From: a bacterium
Lineage (GTDB): Bacteria > Planctomycetota > Planctomycetia > Kolteriales > Kolteriaceae
NCBI GenBank assembly: GCA_019753235.1
Contig: JAIELF010000033.1
Location: 41,239 to 105,238 of the forward strand
Length of the DNA: 64,000 bases
Reading direction: 5' to 3'
In this document: piece by piece, positions 53,353 through 62,413 of the stretch
Numbering within the stretch: the first letter of the stretch is position 1
Layout: the number at the start of each line of letters is the position of its first letter
Notes under the pieces: model-generated
Database searches by the model: none
What the model was told of the DNA's origin: nothing
What the model saw: only the letters and a program-made list of their open reading frames with translations
Position numbers and translations under genes: made by a program

Positions 53353-54156
53353 CTACGCGACAGGCCGACCCAACCGACGCATGACTTCTTTCATGTCCTC
53401 CCAAACATCGCGTTTGGCAGAGGGATTTCTCAAGAGATACGCGGGGTGGAGTGTGATCATGAACGGAATCCCTCGATAGTCGTGAACCGATCCACGGAGC
53501 TTGGTGATCGGTACTTTGTCGGGTGTTTCACCCAATAGGTGAGCAGCGGCGAACTTGCCCAGCGCGACCATCATCTTTGGCCGCAACAGATCAAGCTGTC
53601 GATCGAGGTAAGGCCGACAGTTGGCGATCTCTTCGGGCGAAGGGTTTCGATTATTGGGAGGCCGACACTTCAGAACGTTACAAATATAGACCTCGCTCCG
53701 TTGCAATTGGCATGCCTCGATGATCTTCGTGAGGAGCTGACCCGCCTTGCCGACGAATGGAATGCCTCGGGCGTCTTCGTCCGCGCCCGGTGCTTCGCCG
53801 ACAAAACAAAGCTCCGCATTCGGCGAGCCATCATTAAAAACCGTCTGCGTTCGCGTATCGCAAAGGAGCGAACACTTTCGACAGACGCTCACTTCCGCGC
53901 GAAGAGCTTCCAGTTGGACGAACTTGTCCGAGGTCGATTCCATTGATCCTGATCCCGGCATCGGCAAGGACTCCTCGGTGGGGGTCATCGGTTCAAGAGC
54001 AGAGACGATAGAGTGCTCGGCAAGCGAGTTCCATCGCGAACGATCGACGTACGACAAACCGGCCCGGCGAAGGGCATCCACCCGCTGATGCCAAGATCGA
54101 TTCACATGAGCGCTCCTCGTTTCGCCTTGGCGATCGGCGAAATGGTCTTGTGTCAT
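53353..54156 (-). CDS. Uracil-DNA glycosylase, family 4 (Fe-S type)
   Basis: 267 residues. Catalytic and uracil-pocket segments [17 protein letters not shown], then [13 protein letters not shown] and [10 protein letters not shown]. Cysteines for the 4Fe-4S cluster are in CRKCSLL, LKCRPP and NCRPYL. It removes uracil from DNA in base excision repair. An N-terminal extension of about 80 residues with an amphipathic helix ([17 protein letters not shown]) precedes the core. It lies 24 nt after the dehydrogenase gene's 3' end region, same strand. Confidence 0.9.
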   Translation of the reverse strand: MTQDHFADRQGETRSAHVNRSWHQRVDALRRAGLSYVDRSRWNSLAEHSIVSALEPMTPTEESLPMPGSGSMESTSDKFVQLEALRAEVSVCRKCSLLCDTRTQTVFNDGSPNAELCFVGEAPGADEDARGIPFVGKAGQLLTKIIEACQLQRSEVYICNVLKCRPPNNRNPSPEEIANCRPYLDRQLDLLRPKMMVALGKFAAAHLLGETPDKVPITKLRGSVHDYRGIPFMITLHPAYLLRNPSAKRDVWEDMKEVMRRLGRPVA

Positions 54157-54180
54157 TCCGTCATCGACCAGCCTGATTCA

Positions 54181-55209
54181 TCATGCCGATGAAGTCGGAT
54201 CGATGGCAAACTTGATCGCTCGGCCCTCGGCCATGTCTTGCAGAGATTCTTCCAAGCCGGAAAGAGGCCTAGTCTCTGCAATCATCTCTTCGACCCGAAG
54301 CCGATCATCGCCGAGATAATCAAGCGACGCACGAACATCGTCCGGAGAAAAATGAAAACTCCCGAGCAGGCGAAGCTCTTCATAGTGCAATCGGTACGTA
54401 TCGATGGGGAATGTAGAACCTTTCGGCAAGCCTCCAAAGAGCATGACTTGTCCGCCGGGCCGGGCCGCATCGATGGCTTCCTGCCAACCTTCGGGCCGAC
54501 CGGTACACTCAATGACGAGATCGAATTGCTGATGAAGATCAGTCCGCTGCGCGAAGGGGGTCGCTTCGACATCAATCAACTCTTGAATGCCGAACTGGCG
54601 AGCTAAAGCGAGTCGAGCTTTTCGACGGCCTGCCGCCACGCGCTCGGCCGAGCTGAAGAAGGGAAGAAGCTCTAGGAACAACAGTCCCATCGAACCGGTC
54701 CCTAAAACCAAAACGCGATCGACGCCGACAAAGTTCAAAAGCCCCAGCGTATGGACGCAACAACTGACCGGTTCGAGAAACGCCGCCCGCACGGCCGACA
54801 TCCCCGAGGGACGGGGATGAATGTTGGCCGCCGCCACTCTAGGCTTAATGAGAATCTTCTCGGCAAAGGTTCCGATGAGAAGCTGCTCTTGCAGTTTCTC
54901 GCAGAGATTAAAGCGACGCGACCTGCAGGCTTGGCAGGTTCCACAGGGGCCGCTATGAACGCCGGCGATCGGTTGGCCCGGCTCGAAACCTTTGACACCT
55001 TGACCGATGGACTCGATCGTTGCGGAGTATTGATGCCCAAAGGGGCCCGGCATCGGGATGAACGGGTGCCCCCGACGATAAGCCTTCAAGTCGGTCCCGC
55101 ACGTCAGCGCCCGATCGACGCGTGCCACGATTTCACCCGGGCCCGGCGTCGGGTCGGGGACTTCCGTAATCTTGATTGTGCCCGGCGAAAGGAGATACGC
55201 CGCCCTCAT
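54181..55209 (-). CDS. Zinc-containing alcohol dehydrogenase (MDR family)
   Basis: 342 residues. Catalytic-zinc ligands in TCGTDLK and GHQYSA; the structural zinc loop CGTCQACRSRRFNLC; Rossmann VLVLGTGSMGLLFLE. It oxidises or reduces an alcohol or polyol with NAD(P). AGGAGG precedes the ATG at 55209. It lies 50 nt downstream of the large PVC haem protein on the same strand and may be its operon partner. Substrate unknown. Confidence 0.88.
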   Translation of the reverse strand: MRAAYLLSPGTIKITEVPDPTPGPGEIVARVDRALTCGTDLKAYRRGHPFIPMPGPFGHQYSATIESIGQGVKGFEPGQPIAGVHSGPCGTCQACRSRRFNLCEKLQEQLLIGTFAEKILIKPRVAAANIHPRPSGMSAVRAAFLEPVSCCVHTLGLLNFVGVDRVLVLGTGSMGLLFLELLPFFSSAERVAAGRRKARLALARQFGIQELIDVEATPFAQRTDLHQQFDLVIECTGRPEGWQEAIDAARPGGQVMLFGGLPKGSTFPIDTYRLHYEELRLLGSFHFSPDDVRASLDYLGDDRLRVEEMIAETRPLSGLEESLQDMAEGRAIKFAIDPTSSA

Positions 55210-55259
55210 GAGAACCTCCTCCGTGCGAGCCGATGGCGGCATGATCGAGTTCGGGACGC

Positions 55260-58200
55260 TTACTTTCCTCCGCCGACGCTCGCGGCGCTGGCCGACGCAT
55301 TCGCCGGCACCCCTGGTTCGGTGTTGGATTTACTTGTCTCGAGAAACGCGAAGAGGTCCGCGATATCTTGCAGCGATAGATCCTTGAACAGTCCGGGGGG
55401 CATCAAGGAGACGTTCGAAGGCTTCTGCTCTTCGACGTCCCCCTTGGGGATTTCCAATCGCTCTCCGTTATTCAGCCAAAGAACGACGGACTCCTGTCCC
55501 TGTTGGCTGGCGAGCATGCCCGTCTGAACCAATCCATCGACCGTCACCACGGTCACGGTTCGGTATTGATCCGAAACAATCTGCGATGGATACAGAACCG
55601 CCTCGATGATCTCCTTCTTTTGGAATCGTCGTCGAAGCGTCGTCAGGTCGGGGCCGATGCCGTTCCCTTCTGGTCCGAACTTATGGCACTTGAGGCACTG
55701 AGCCTTGGCGTAGATTTCTTTGCCATGCTTGACATCCCCCATCCTTCCTCGCGAGTCGTTCTCGATGTACTGGAGAATCTGCTCGGTGGTGAAGGTGACC
55801 GTCTCTTTGTCGGCCTTGGGGAGATCGGGAGCCGGCTCATTCGGATAGGTCTTGCGAAACCAATCCTGATAGAAGGCGATGGCCGGCCCTACTTCGTTGC
55901 TGCCCGCGGGGGTCTTGGTCCATTCCTGAAGGAGATCGACCGCCGCCTTGCCTCCTTCGTCACCCATTTTGAGGCCCGACAGAATGACCAGCCGAACCTC
56001 TTCGGGCTTCTCGGGCTCGATTTTCAATCGCCGAAGCGCCCGCAGTAGGAAACCCAGCGTTGTATTGGAAGCAAAGGACATGCTTCGAACGAGCAGCGGA
56101 CGGTCCTCGACCCCAGGCCGCTCGGCCATCTTCGAGGCGATCTTCTCCCGCCGATCGGGATTCTCCTCGAATAGTTTCCGAAGCAGTTGCCGGCTTTCAG
56201 GTCGATCGTCTTTACCCAAAAGGTCGACGGCCAGATCATAAATCTCGCCTGCGAAGGGCGTGGCTGCATCGGCGCCGGCGCTCGCGAGTACTCCCTCGAT
56301 CAAATGATGAAAGTCATCGATCTTCCCGGGATCGCTTCGCCGTAACAAGAGTCGCGATGCGTACGGATGTTCCTTCCAAGAGGCGATCATCGCTTGTCGC
56401 TCGGCCGGAGTCCAGCGAGGGAAGCTAGCGCTGACGATGTTTTCGAGATAGGGAACAAAGCTGTGTCCACCGTCGAGACTCTTCGAGGTCTCGTACCACT
56501 TGAAGTAACGAGTCTTCAAGTCGGTGCTCCAACCTTCGTCGAGATACCGCAGAACGAGGGCCAGATGAACTTGTTTCTCTTGGTTCGACTCTTTCTCGAG
56601 AGAAGCAACCAGTTTGTCGGCCGCTCCCTTCGTCTGCACCTTCACGATCACACGCAACGATTCTCGATCGAACGATTCATTCGACGAGGGATACTGCGCG
56701 AGAAGGATCTCTCCCAGATCGCCCGCGGCGTTCGGCTTCGCACCGGCCGTCAACGCCAACTGCGCGAGCCGAAGGGCTTCGAGACCGGCCGGCGTCTTCG
56801 ATCGAAGGAGATCCGCCGCCTGCGTCAAAGCAACATCGGGCGAGATACCGCGAGGATTGGGCCTCATCAATCCGAGGATTGCCGTCAACCGAGCCCGATC
56901 ATCCTTGAGAGCAAGACCCTTCTCTTTCCATTGTTCCGATGGGATGCGCTCCAGTGCTAACCGAGCGGCGAATCGCAGAAAGCGATCGTCGCTTGCAAGC
57001 AGCGCGAGCAAATCATCAACGGGACCAGGCTGACTGCTGCGAACGAAAGCTTCGCAAGCTCGGCGCTGCACCCGCGCGGAGGGATCCTTCAGCAGACTTG
57101 CCAAGGTTTTCTGGCTCGATTCGTTCGATTGATAACCCAACAACCATGCCGCGAACGCACGGACGTTGGCATCGCTGGCTTTGGAGGCATCGACCAACAG
57201 TTCGGTCGACGGGTTGGGGCCATGCTGGGAAAGGAGCGTCAGCGCCTGAATCTGATGGGCGGGGCTTCCCGTGCGAACAACCTCTTCGAGTTCCGTCTTC
57301 CATGCGTCACCCACGGTTGCCTTCACATGGGCCGCAATCTCCCGAGCCCACGCGGCGTGAAGCTGCGGCAGGTCGAGAACCTCTTTGATCGACGAAGCCT
57401 TCACGACCGACGGCGTCTTGCCCGCTGCTCGCAGGCGGTAGATGCCACCCTCGGTCCCGCGACCACCGGTGATGAAAACGATCGAACCGTCAGCGGCCAC
57501 TTCAATGTCTGAAACATTGAGCGGGTTCCCGGTCACGAGTGTTTCCGTCTTCGAGCCGTCGTAGCTGGCCCCCTTCGGATCCAGATGAACAGCAATGATT
57601 CGGCCCATCGACCAATCACAGATGATCAGCGAACCATCGTACTTCTCAGGAAGCTGATGATGCTCGTAGATAACCACGCCCGTCGGCGAGCCGCGACCGA
57701 TATCAGATGTGCTCGGGAGCGAATCGAAGTAGTACGCGGGCCACTTGGCGGCTCCGCTTCGCCAACCGAATTCGGCGCCCGAAGTACAGTGGTTGACGCG
57801 AGTCGGTCGATACCAGGGTTGGCCGATATCCCATTCCATGTCGCTGTCGAAGGTAAACAATTCGCCCTGTCGATTGAAGGCGATGTCATACTCGTTGCGA
57901 AAGCCAGCGGTTTCCAGCCACCAGTCTCGCGACGACGGATCGAATCGCCAAACCGTTCCGCCCGGCGCCTTGATGCCGGCCGCATGGCCCCGACCATCTT
58001 CGAACTTGGGGGTCAATACGTATCCCTCGGCTTCGAACATGCAGGGAGAATTGGGTCGTCGTTTGGCCATGATCCCTGCGTGGTTGCCGATGCAGTTGTA
58101 GAGCTTGCCATCGGGTCCCATGGCGAGCGCGTGCGGACCATGCTCGCCCATGCCGCCGCGATGTCGATTGATGAGCTGAATGGCATCGGCTTGGTCGTCC

Positions 58201-59039
58201 TGATTGGCGTCGGGTAGAAGATACAAGCCGGTCCGGTCGGGCCCCTGCCCCACGGCATACAGGTCATTGCCCACGACCATGAGCCCCTGACAGTTCTTGA
58301 TCTCGCTGGAGTATTGCTTGGCGGTGTCGAAACTGCCGTCACTATTCGCATCGGAGAGGACCATGATCGGACCATTCTCTTGCGAAACAAAGAGGCGTCC
58401 CCGATTGCCCCAGGTCATCGATACCAACGAGCCCGCGAGGTCTTTGGTGCCGATCTGTTCGATCTCGAGCCCTTCGGCCAGCCAGAAGCGACCCATCCCC
58501 TCGCGGTTGATCGCGAGATCTTTCCACTTCGAGTCGGCATGCTTGGCCAAGCCCAGTGCGGGCTTCCAATCGGGCGACGTGAATTTGGGCGCAAGCCAAC
58601 CACCGTCGGCCGGCGCGGTTCGGGTCGCGGTCCATTCCCGCGGGCTATCGATCGATCGCTCGCTTCCTCCTTGGCCCCGAATCATTCCTTCGACGAGGAG
58701 ACCTGCCGATCCGCCGTCGTTGTTGGCTTCGATCGCCAGGACGTTGTTCCCTTCGGACACGGCACCATTCAGATTGAACCGAACGGCTTTGCCGGCCTTC
58801 CCCTCGCCAAAGCGTTTGCCATTGACGAAGAGGACAAACGAATCATCGACAGCAACGGTGATCTCGCACGTCGATGGTTCATCGACACGAAGATCCCGCC
58901 GAAACCAGACCTTCCCGGCCGGGGCGCTTTCCTGCGGATTACCCTCGCCGATCCACATCCATTGAGCATCGACGCCCGCGGCAGCATGCAAATGGCCCAC
59001 CGCTCCGACCAACAGCAATGCCACCCAACCTAGACGCAT
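55260..59039 (-). CDS. Large PVC-type haem-binding protein with beta-propeller and HEAT repeats
   Basis: 1259 residues. A Sec signal (ALLLVGAVGHLHAAAG), a jelly-roll-like start (WFRRDLRVDEPSTCEITVAVDD), a six-blade-type propeller (about 200-560, with VWRFDPSSRDWW and PTGVVIYEHHQLPEKYDG), then HEAT repeats (about 590-1060) and a cytochrome-c-like end with one CxxCH (CLKCHKFG, about 1115-1119) followed by a Met-bearing fold. This is the planctomycete PVC-type layout, probably a periplasmic dehydrogenase for sugars or alcohols. AGAGGTG precedes the ATG. It is divergent from the other haem protein. Confidence 0.88.
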   Translation of the reverse strand: MRLGWVALLLVGAVGHLHAAAGVDAQWMWIGEGNPQESAPAGKVWFRRDLRVDEPSTCEITVAVDDSFVLFVNGKRFGEGKAGKAVRFNLNGAVSEGNNVLAIEANNDGGSAGLLVEGMIRGQGGSERSIDSPREWTATRTAPADGGWLAPKFTSPDWKPALGLAKHADSKWKDLAINREGMGRFWLAEGLEIEQIGTKDLAGSLVSMTWGNRGRLFVSQENGPIMVLSDANSDGSFDTAKQYSSEIKNCQGLMVVGNDLYAVGQGPDRTGLYLLPDANQDDQADAIQLINRHRGGMGEHGPHALAMGPDGKLYNCIGNHAGIMAKRRPNSPCMFEAEGYVLTPKFEDGRGHAAGIKAPGGTVWRFDPSSRDWWLETAGFRNEYDIAFNRQGELFTFDSDMEWDIGQPWYRPTRVNHCTSGAEFGWRSGAAKWPAYYFDSLPSTSDIGRGSPTGVVIYEHHQLPEKYDGSLIICDWSMGRIIAVHLDPKGASYDGSKTETLVTGNPLNVSDIEVAADGSIVFITGGRGTEGGIYRLRAAGKTPSVVKASSIKEVLDLPQLHAAWAREIAAHVKATVGDAWKTELEEVVRTGSPAHQIQALTLLSQHGPNPSTELLVDASKASDANVRAFAAWLLGYQSNESSQKTLASLLKDPSARVQRRACEAFVRSSQPGPVDDLLALLASDDRFLRFAARLALERIPSEQWKEKGLALKDDRARLTAILGLMRPNPRGISPDVALTQAADLLRSKTPAGLEALRLAQLALTAGAKPNAAGDLGEILLAQYPSSNESFDRESLRVIVKVQTKGAADKLVASLEKESNQEKQVHLALVLRYLDEGWSTDLKTRYFKWYETSKSLDGGHSFVPYLENIVSASFPRWTPAERQAMIASWKEHPYASRLLLRRSDPGKIDDFHHLIEGVLASAGADAATPFAGEIYDLAVDLLGKDDRPESRQLLRKLFEENPDRREKIASKMAERPGVEDRPLLVRSMSFASNTTLGFLLRALRRLKIEPEKPEEVRLVILSGLKMGDEGGKAAVDLLQEWTKTPAGSNEVGPAIAFYQDWFRKTYPNEPAPDLPKADKETVTFTTEQILQYIENDSRGRMGDVKHGKEIYAKAQCLKCHKFGPEGNGIGPDLTTLRRRFQKKEIIEAVLYPSQIVSDQYRTVTVVTVDGLVQTGMLASQQGQESVVLWLNNGERLEIPKGDVEEQKPSNVSLMPPGLFKDLSLQDIADLFAFLETSKSNTEPGVPANASASAASVGGGK

Positions 59040-59302
59040 GAACGCACCTCTTTCGTGTCGAACAAATCGTCGGAGAAACTTTGCAGACGGGGCCCGCGCC
59101 CTTCAAAATCCAATAGCGATTGTTGTAACCGACGCGAAGGCGGTAAACAACCATTCCCCGGCGAGGTTGTCCATTCGAATCCCCAAAGAAGAGGATGACT
59201 CCGCCGATGCTTCCTTCTGGTTGGTTGCGGACGGGCGTATCGGTCTGTTAAAACCAAGATGTCGGCTCGGTTGCACCACTCATTCGTGATGGAGAGAATG
59301 AA

Positions 59303-62300
59303 ATGCTCGTTAGGCACGGCATCATTTGGGGATTGGGCCTGACGGCGATCTCTCTGATCGAGAATCCCACTCTTCTCCGTGCGGCCGAGCCAGCCATCTC
59401 GCGCGGACTCGCGGCCATGACTGTTCCCAAGGGATACACCGTTGAGCTGGTCGCCAGTCCACCCGAAACTCTTCGCCCCATGATGGGAAGTTTCGATGAT
59501 CAAGGTCGCCTTTATCTGGCGGAGAGTGCCGGCGAGAACCTTGAGGCCAAGGATCTGCTCGCCAAGACCCCCAACTTTATCCGAAGACTCGTCGATAAAG
59601 ATGGTGACGGCAAGTTTGAATCGAGCACGATCTTTGCCGACAAAATGACCTTTCCGATGGGAGCTTTGTGGTATCGCGGCTCGATCTATGCCGCGAGCCC
59701 CCCTTCCATTTGGAAGCTCACCGACACCGACGACGATGGCGTGGCCGATCAGCGAGAAAAGCTCGTCGGAAAGTTCGGCTTTGTCGGCAACGCGGCCGAC
59801 ATTCACGGCTGCTTCTTATCCCCCGGAGGTCGAATCTATTGGTGCGACGGTCGTCACGGGCACGAGTTCCTCGACGAGAATGGGAACGTGCTAAGCAAAG
59901 GAAAAGCAGCTCGGATCTTTTCGTGTCGACCCGATGGCAGCGATATTCGCTGGCACGCGGGCGGCGGCATGGACAATCCTGTCGAAGTCGACTTTATGCC
60001 AGAAGGGCCCGTCCTGGGCGTCGTCAATCTCTTCTATCCCAAGCGCGGTGATTGTTTGGTCCATTGGTTGCATGGCGGGGTTTACCCGCGTGAGGATATG
60101 CCCGTGCAGTTGGCCGAGTTCGCGCGAACGGGCGATCTTCTCGGCCCCGTCCACGATTTCGGCCACGTCGCCGTCGCGGGTTGCACGCGCTATCAGAGTC
60201 GCTCTCTCGGCGATGATTTCGTTGGGAACTGGTTCGTTTGTTTCTTCAACACGCACAAGCTCGCTCGGGTTCGGCTCATCGCAAGCGGATCGAGTTACTC
60301 CGCCACTAGCGAAGACTTTCTCACCTCAAGCGATCCCGATTTTCATCCCACCGACGTGATGGAAGATGCCGACGGTTCGCTTATTGTCGTCGATACAGGA
60401 GGTTGGTTTCGCAACGGCTGCCCAACTTCACAACTGGCCAAACCCGACATCACCGGCGGTATCTATCGAATTCGACGAACGAACGCCCCTGCCATCAATG
60501 ACCCGCGTGGCCAAAAGATCGACTGGACGAATCTCAAGAATCATGAATTGATGGCTCACTTGGCCGACCCTCGCTTTGCTGTCCGAGAGAAGAGTATCGA
60601 TCGGCTCGCTCTTCGGCTGGTCGAGTCTGGAGACAATAGTGCTTCTAGGCGACTTCACGAGGGATGGCGCGATGCTTCTGCCGAGGTGAAGCAGAGGATT
60701 CTCTGGACGCTCGCGCGCGCGGGTCAACCCCTTTTTTCGGAGGCATTCACGGATCCCGACGCAGGTGTTCGTCAATCGGCCGTGGGTGCTGCCCAAGATC
60801 GGCTTCGGACCGAGTACGGCCCCGCGCTGTTGAGCCTATTAACGGGAGATCCCTCGCCGGCCGTAAGACGCGAGGCGGCCGTCGCCATCGGCATTCTTGG
60901 CCAAGGGGGAACCAAAGAGTTGTTGCAGGCGGCCGGCTCGGCCAGCGATCGTTCGCTGGAACACGCCGCCCTATACGCACTCATCGAATCGCGGGATATC
61001 AACGGAATCATGGAGGGCCTGCGCGATGAACGATCTTCGGTTCGGCGGGCGGCTTTGTTGACCCTTGATCAAATCGAGCCCAGCAAAATCACGCGCGATC
61101 AAGTTGCCCCTTTACTCGATACTGCCGACGATGCCTTGCTGCGGACTACTCTTGAGGTGATTTCTAAACGGTCCGGCTGGTCGGACGAGATCATCGGCCT
61201 AGTCCAGCCCTGGCTTTCGGACGAGACCAAAAGCGAGGACAAACAGTCGATGCTTCGCGGAGTATTGCTCGCGTTCGTGGGCGAGTCGGCCGTTCAATCG
61301 TTGATCAGCGAGAACCTTTCTCGCGATTCTCTTTCGCCTTCTTCCAGACAACTGCTTCTTGATGTCATCGCCCGGAGTGAACGGGATCCCATCCCTATCG
61401 ACTGGGTCGACAGCATTCGGCAATCGCTTGGCTCGAAAGACGAAGCGACCTGCCGAGCCGCGATCTCGGCAGCGGCCCGAGCCATCTCTCTCCTCGAGCC
61501 TGATCTGAGAAAAATCATTCTGGACGCGACGCAGCCCGACGATCTCCGCTGGGCGAGTGCTCGACATCTGGCACAAGGGGGAGCATCCCTTGATGAAACA
61601 GGCTTGCAGTTGCTCATGAGCTCGCTGGACTCTTCCGATTCGGTGGAACGAATGGCCGCGGCCGACGCGTTGGCTCTGGCCGCTTTGTCCCCTCCCCAGC
61701 AGAGCAAGTTGATCGGCCGATTGGAGAAGGCCGGCCCCATGGAACTTTCCGCCCTTTTGCGATCCTTTGAAAAGGAAAGCTCCTCGCTTTGGGCTGATAA
61801 ACTTGGAGAAACGATCGCGTCGGCCTCGGCCCGGTCGACCCTTTCGTTAGCAAGAATCGATCGATTAATCGAGCGAATCCCCAGCCTGGCCAAGCCGCTC
61901 GCCCCGCTACGTAAAGATGCTCGCGAGCGAAACGCCCATCAGACAGCCAGCATTGATGCAATCGTCGCCCAGGTCGAGCATGGCAATGCCGAGCGAGGCT
62001 CAACGATTTTCTTCAGCGCGAAAGCATCCTGCAGTAGTTGTCATCGTGTCGACGGAAAAGGAGGCGCGATCGGACCTGATCTCTCGAAGATCGGCGCGAG
62101 TCGAACCGTCCGCGATCTGGCCGAGTCTGTCGTTCTGCCCAGTGCGAGCCTCGCGCGGGGTTACGAGAGCGTTCGCGTGTTGACCAACTCAGGGAACGAT
62201 GTCGTAGGTGTGATCGCGCGCGAAACGCTCGACGCCGTTTGGATTCGTACAGCAGACCGCAACGAGGTCAAGATTCCTCGGGCCGAAATCGATCAGATGG

Positions 62301-62398
62301 CCCCCAGTGGGCAAAGCATCATGCCGGAGGGATTGGACCGCGCCCTTTCGATCGAGGAGTCCGCGGACTTGATGGCGTACCTTTTGCAACAGCGGTAG
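59303..62398 (+). CDS. PVC-type haem-binding protein with propeller and HEAT repeats
   Basis: 1031 residues. A Sec signal, a propeller (about 25-400: YTVELVASPPETLRPMMGSF, GRIYWCDGRHGHEF, FVCFFNTHKLARVRL), HEAT repeats (about 410-870), and a C-terminal cytochrome c domain with CSSCHRVDGKGGAIGPDL (about 910-914). It lacks the N-terminal jelly-roll of its divergent neighbour. GGAGAG precedes the ATG at 59303. Periplasmic oxidation of a sugar or alcohol is the likely role. It ends 15 nt from the convergent CoA-disulfide reductase gene. Confidence 0.88.
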   Translation: MLVRHGIIWGLGLTAISLIENPTLLRAAEPAISRGLAAMTVPKGYTVELVASPPETLRPMMGSFDDQGRLYLAESAGENLEAKDLLAKTPNFIRRLVDKDGDGKFESSTIFADKMTFPMGALWYRGSIYAASPPSIWKLTDTDDDGVADQREKLVGKFGFVGNAADIHGCFLSPGGRIYWCDGRHGHEFLDENGNVLSKGKAARIFSCRPDGSDIRWHAGGGMDNPVEVDFMPEGPVLGVVNLFYPKRGDCLVHWLHGGVYPREDMPVQLAEFARTGDLLGPVHDFGHVAVAGCTRYQSRSLGDDFVGNWFVCFFNTHKLARVRLIASGSSYSATSEDFLTSSDPDFHPTDVMEDADGSLIVVDTGGWFRNGCPTSQLAKPDITGGIYRIRRTNAPAINDPRGQKIDWTNLKNHELMAHLADPRFAVREKSIDRLALRLVESGDNSASRRLHEGWRDASAEVKQRILWTLARAGQPLFSEAFTDPDAGVRQSAVGAAQDRLRTEYGPALLSLLTGDPSPAVRREAAVAIGILGQGGTKELLQAAGSASDRSLEHAALYALIESRDINGIMEGLRDERSSVRRAALLTLDQIEPSKITRDQVAPLLDTADDALLRTTLEVISKRSGWSDEIIGLVQPWLSDETKSEDKQSMLRGVLLAFVGESAVQSLISENLSRDSLSPSSRQLLLDVIARSERDPIPIDWVDSIRQSLGSKDEATCRAAISAAARAISLLEPDLRKIILDATQPDDLRWASARHLAQGGASLDETGLQLLMSSLDSSDSVERMAAADALALAALSPPQQSKLIGRLEKAGPMELSALLRSFEKESSSLWADKLGETIASASARSTLSLARIDRLIERIPSLAKPLAPLRKDARERNAHQTASIDAIVAQVEHGNAERGSTIFFSAKASCSSCHRVDGKGGAIGPDLSKIGASRTVRDLAESVVLPSASLARGYESVRVLTNSGNDVVGVIARETLDAVWIRTADRNEVKIPRAEIDQMAPSGQSIMPEGLDRALSIEESADLMAYLLQQR

Positions 62399-62413
62399 CC
62401 CATCGATCCCTTG

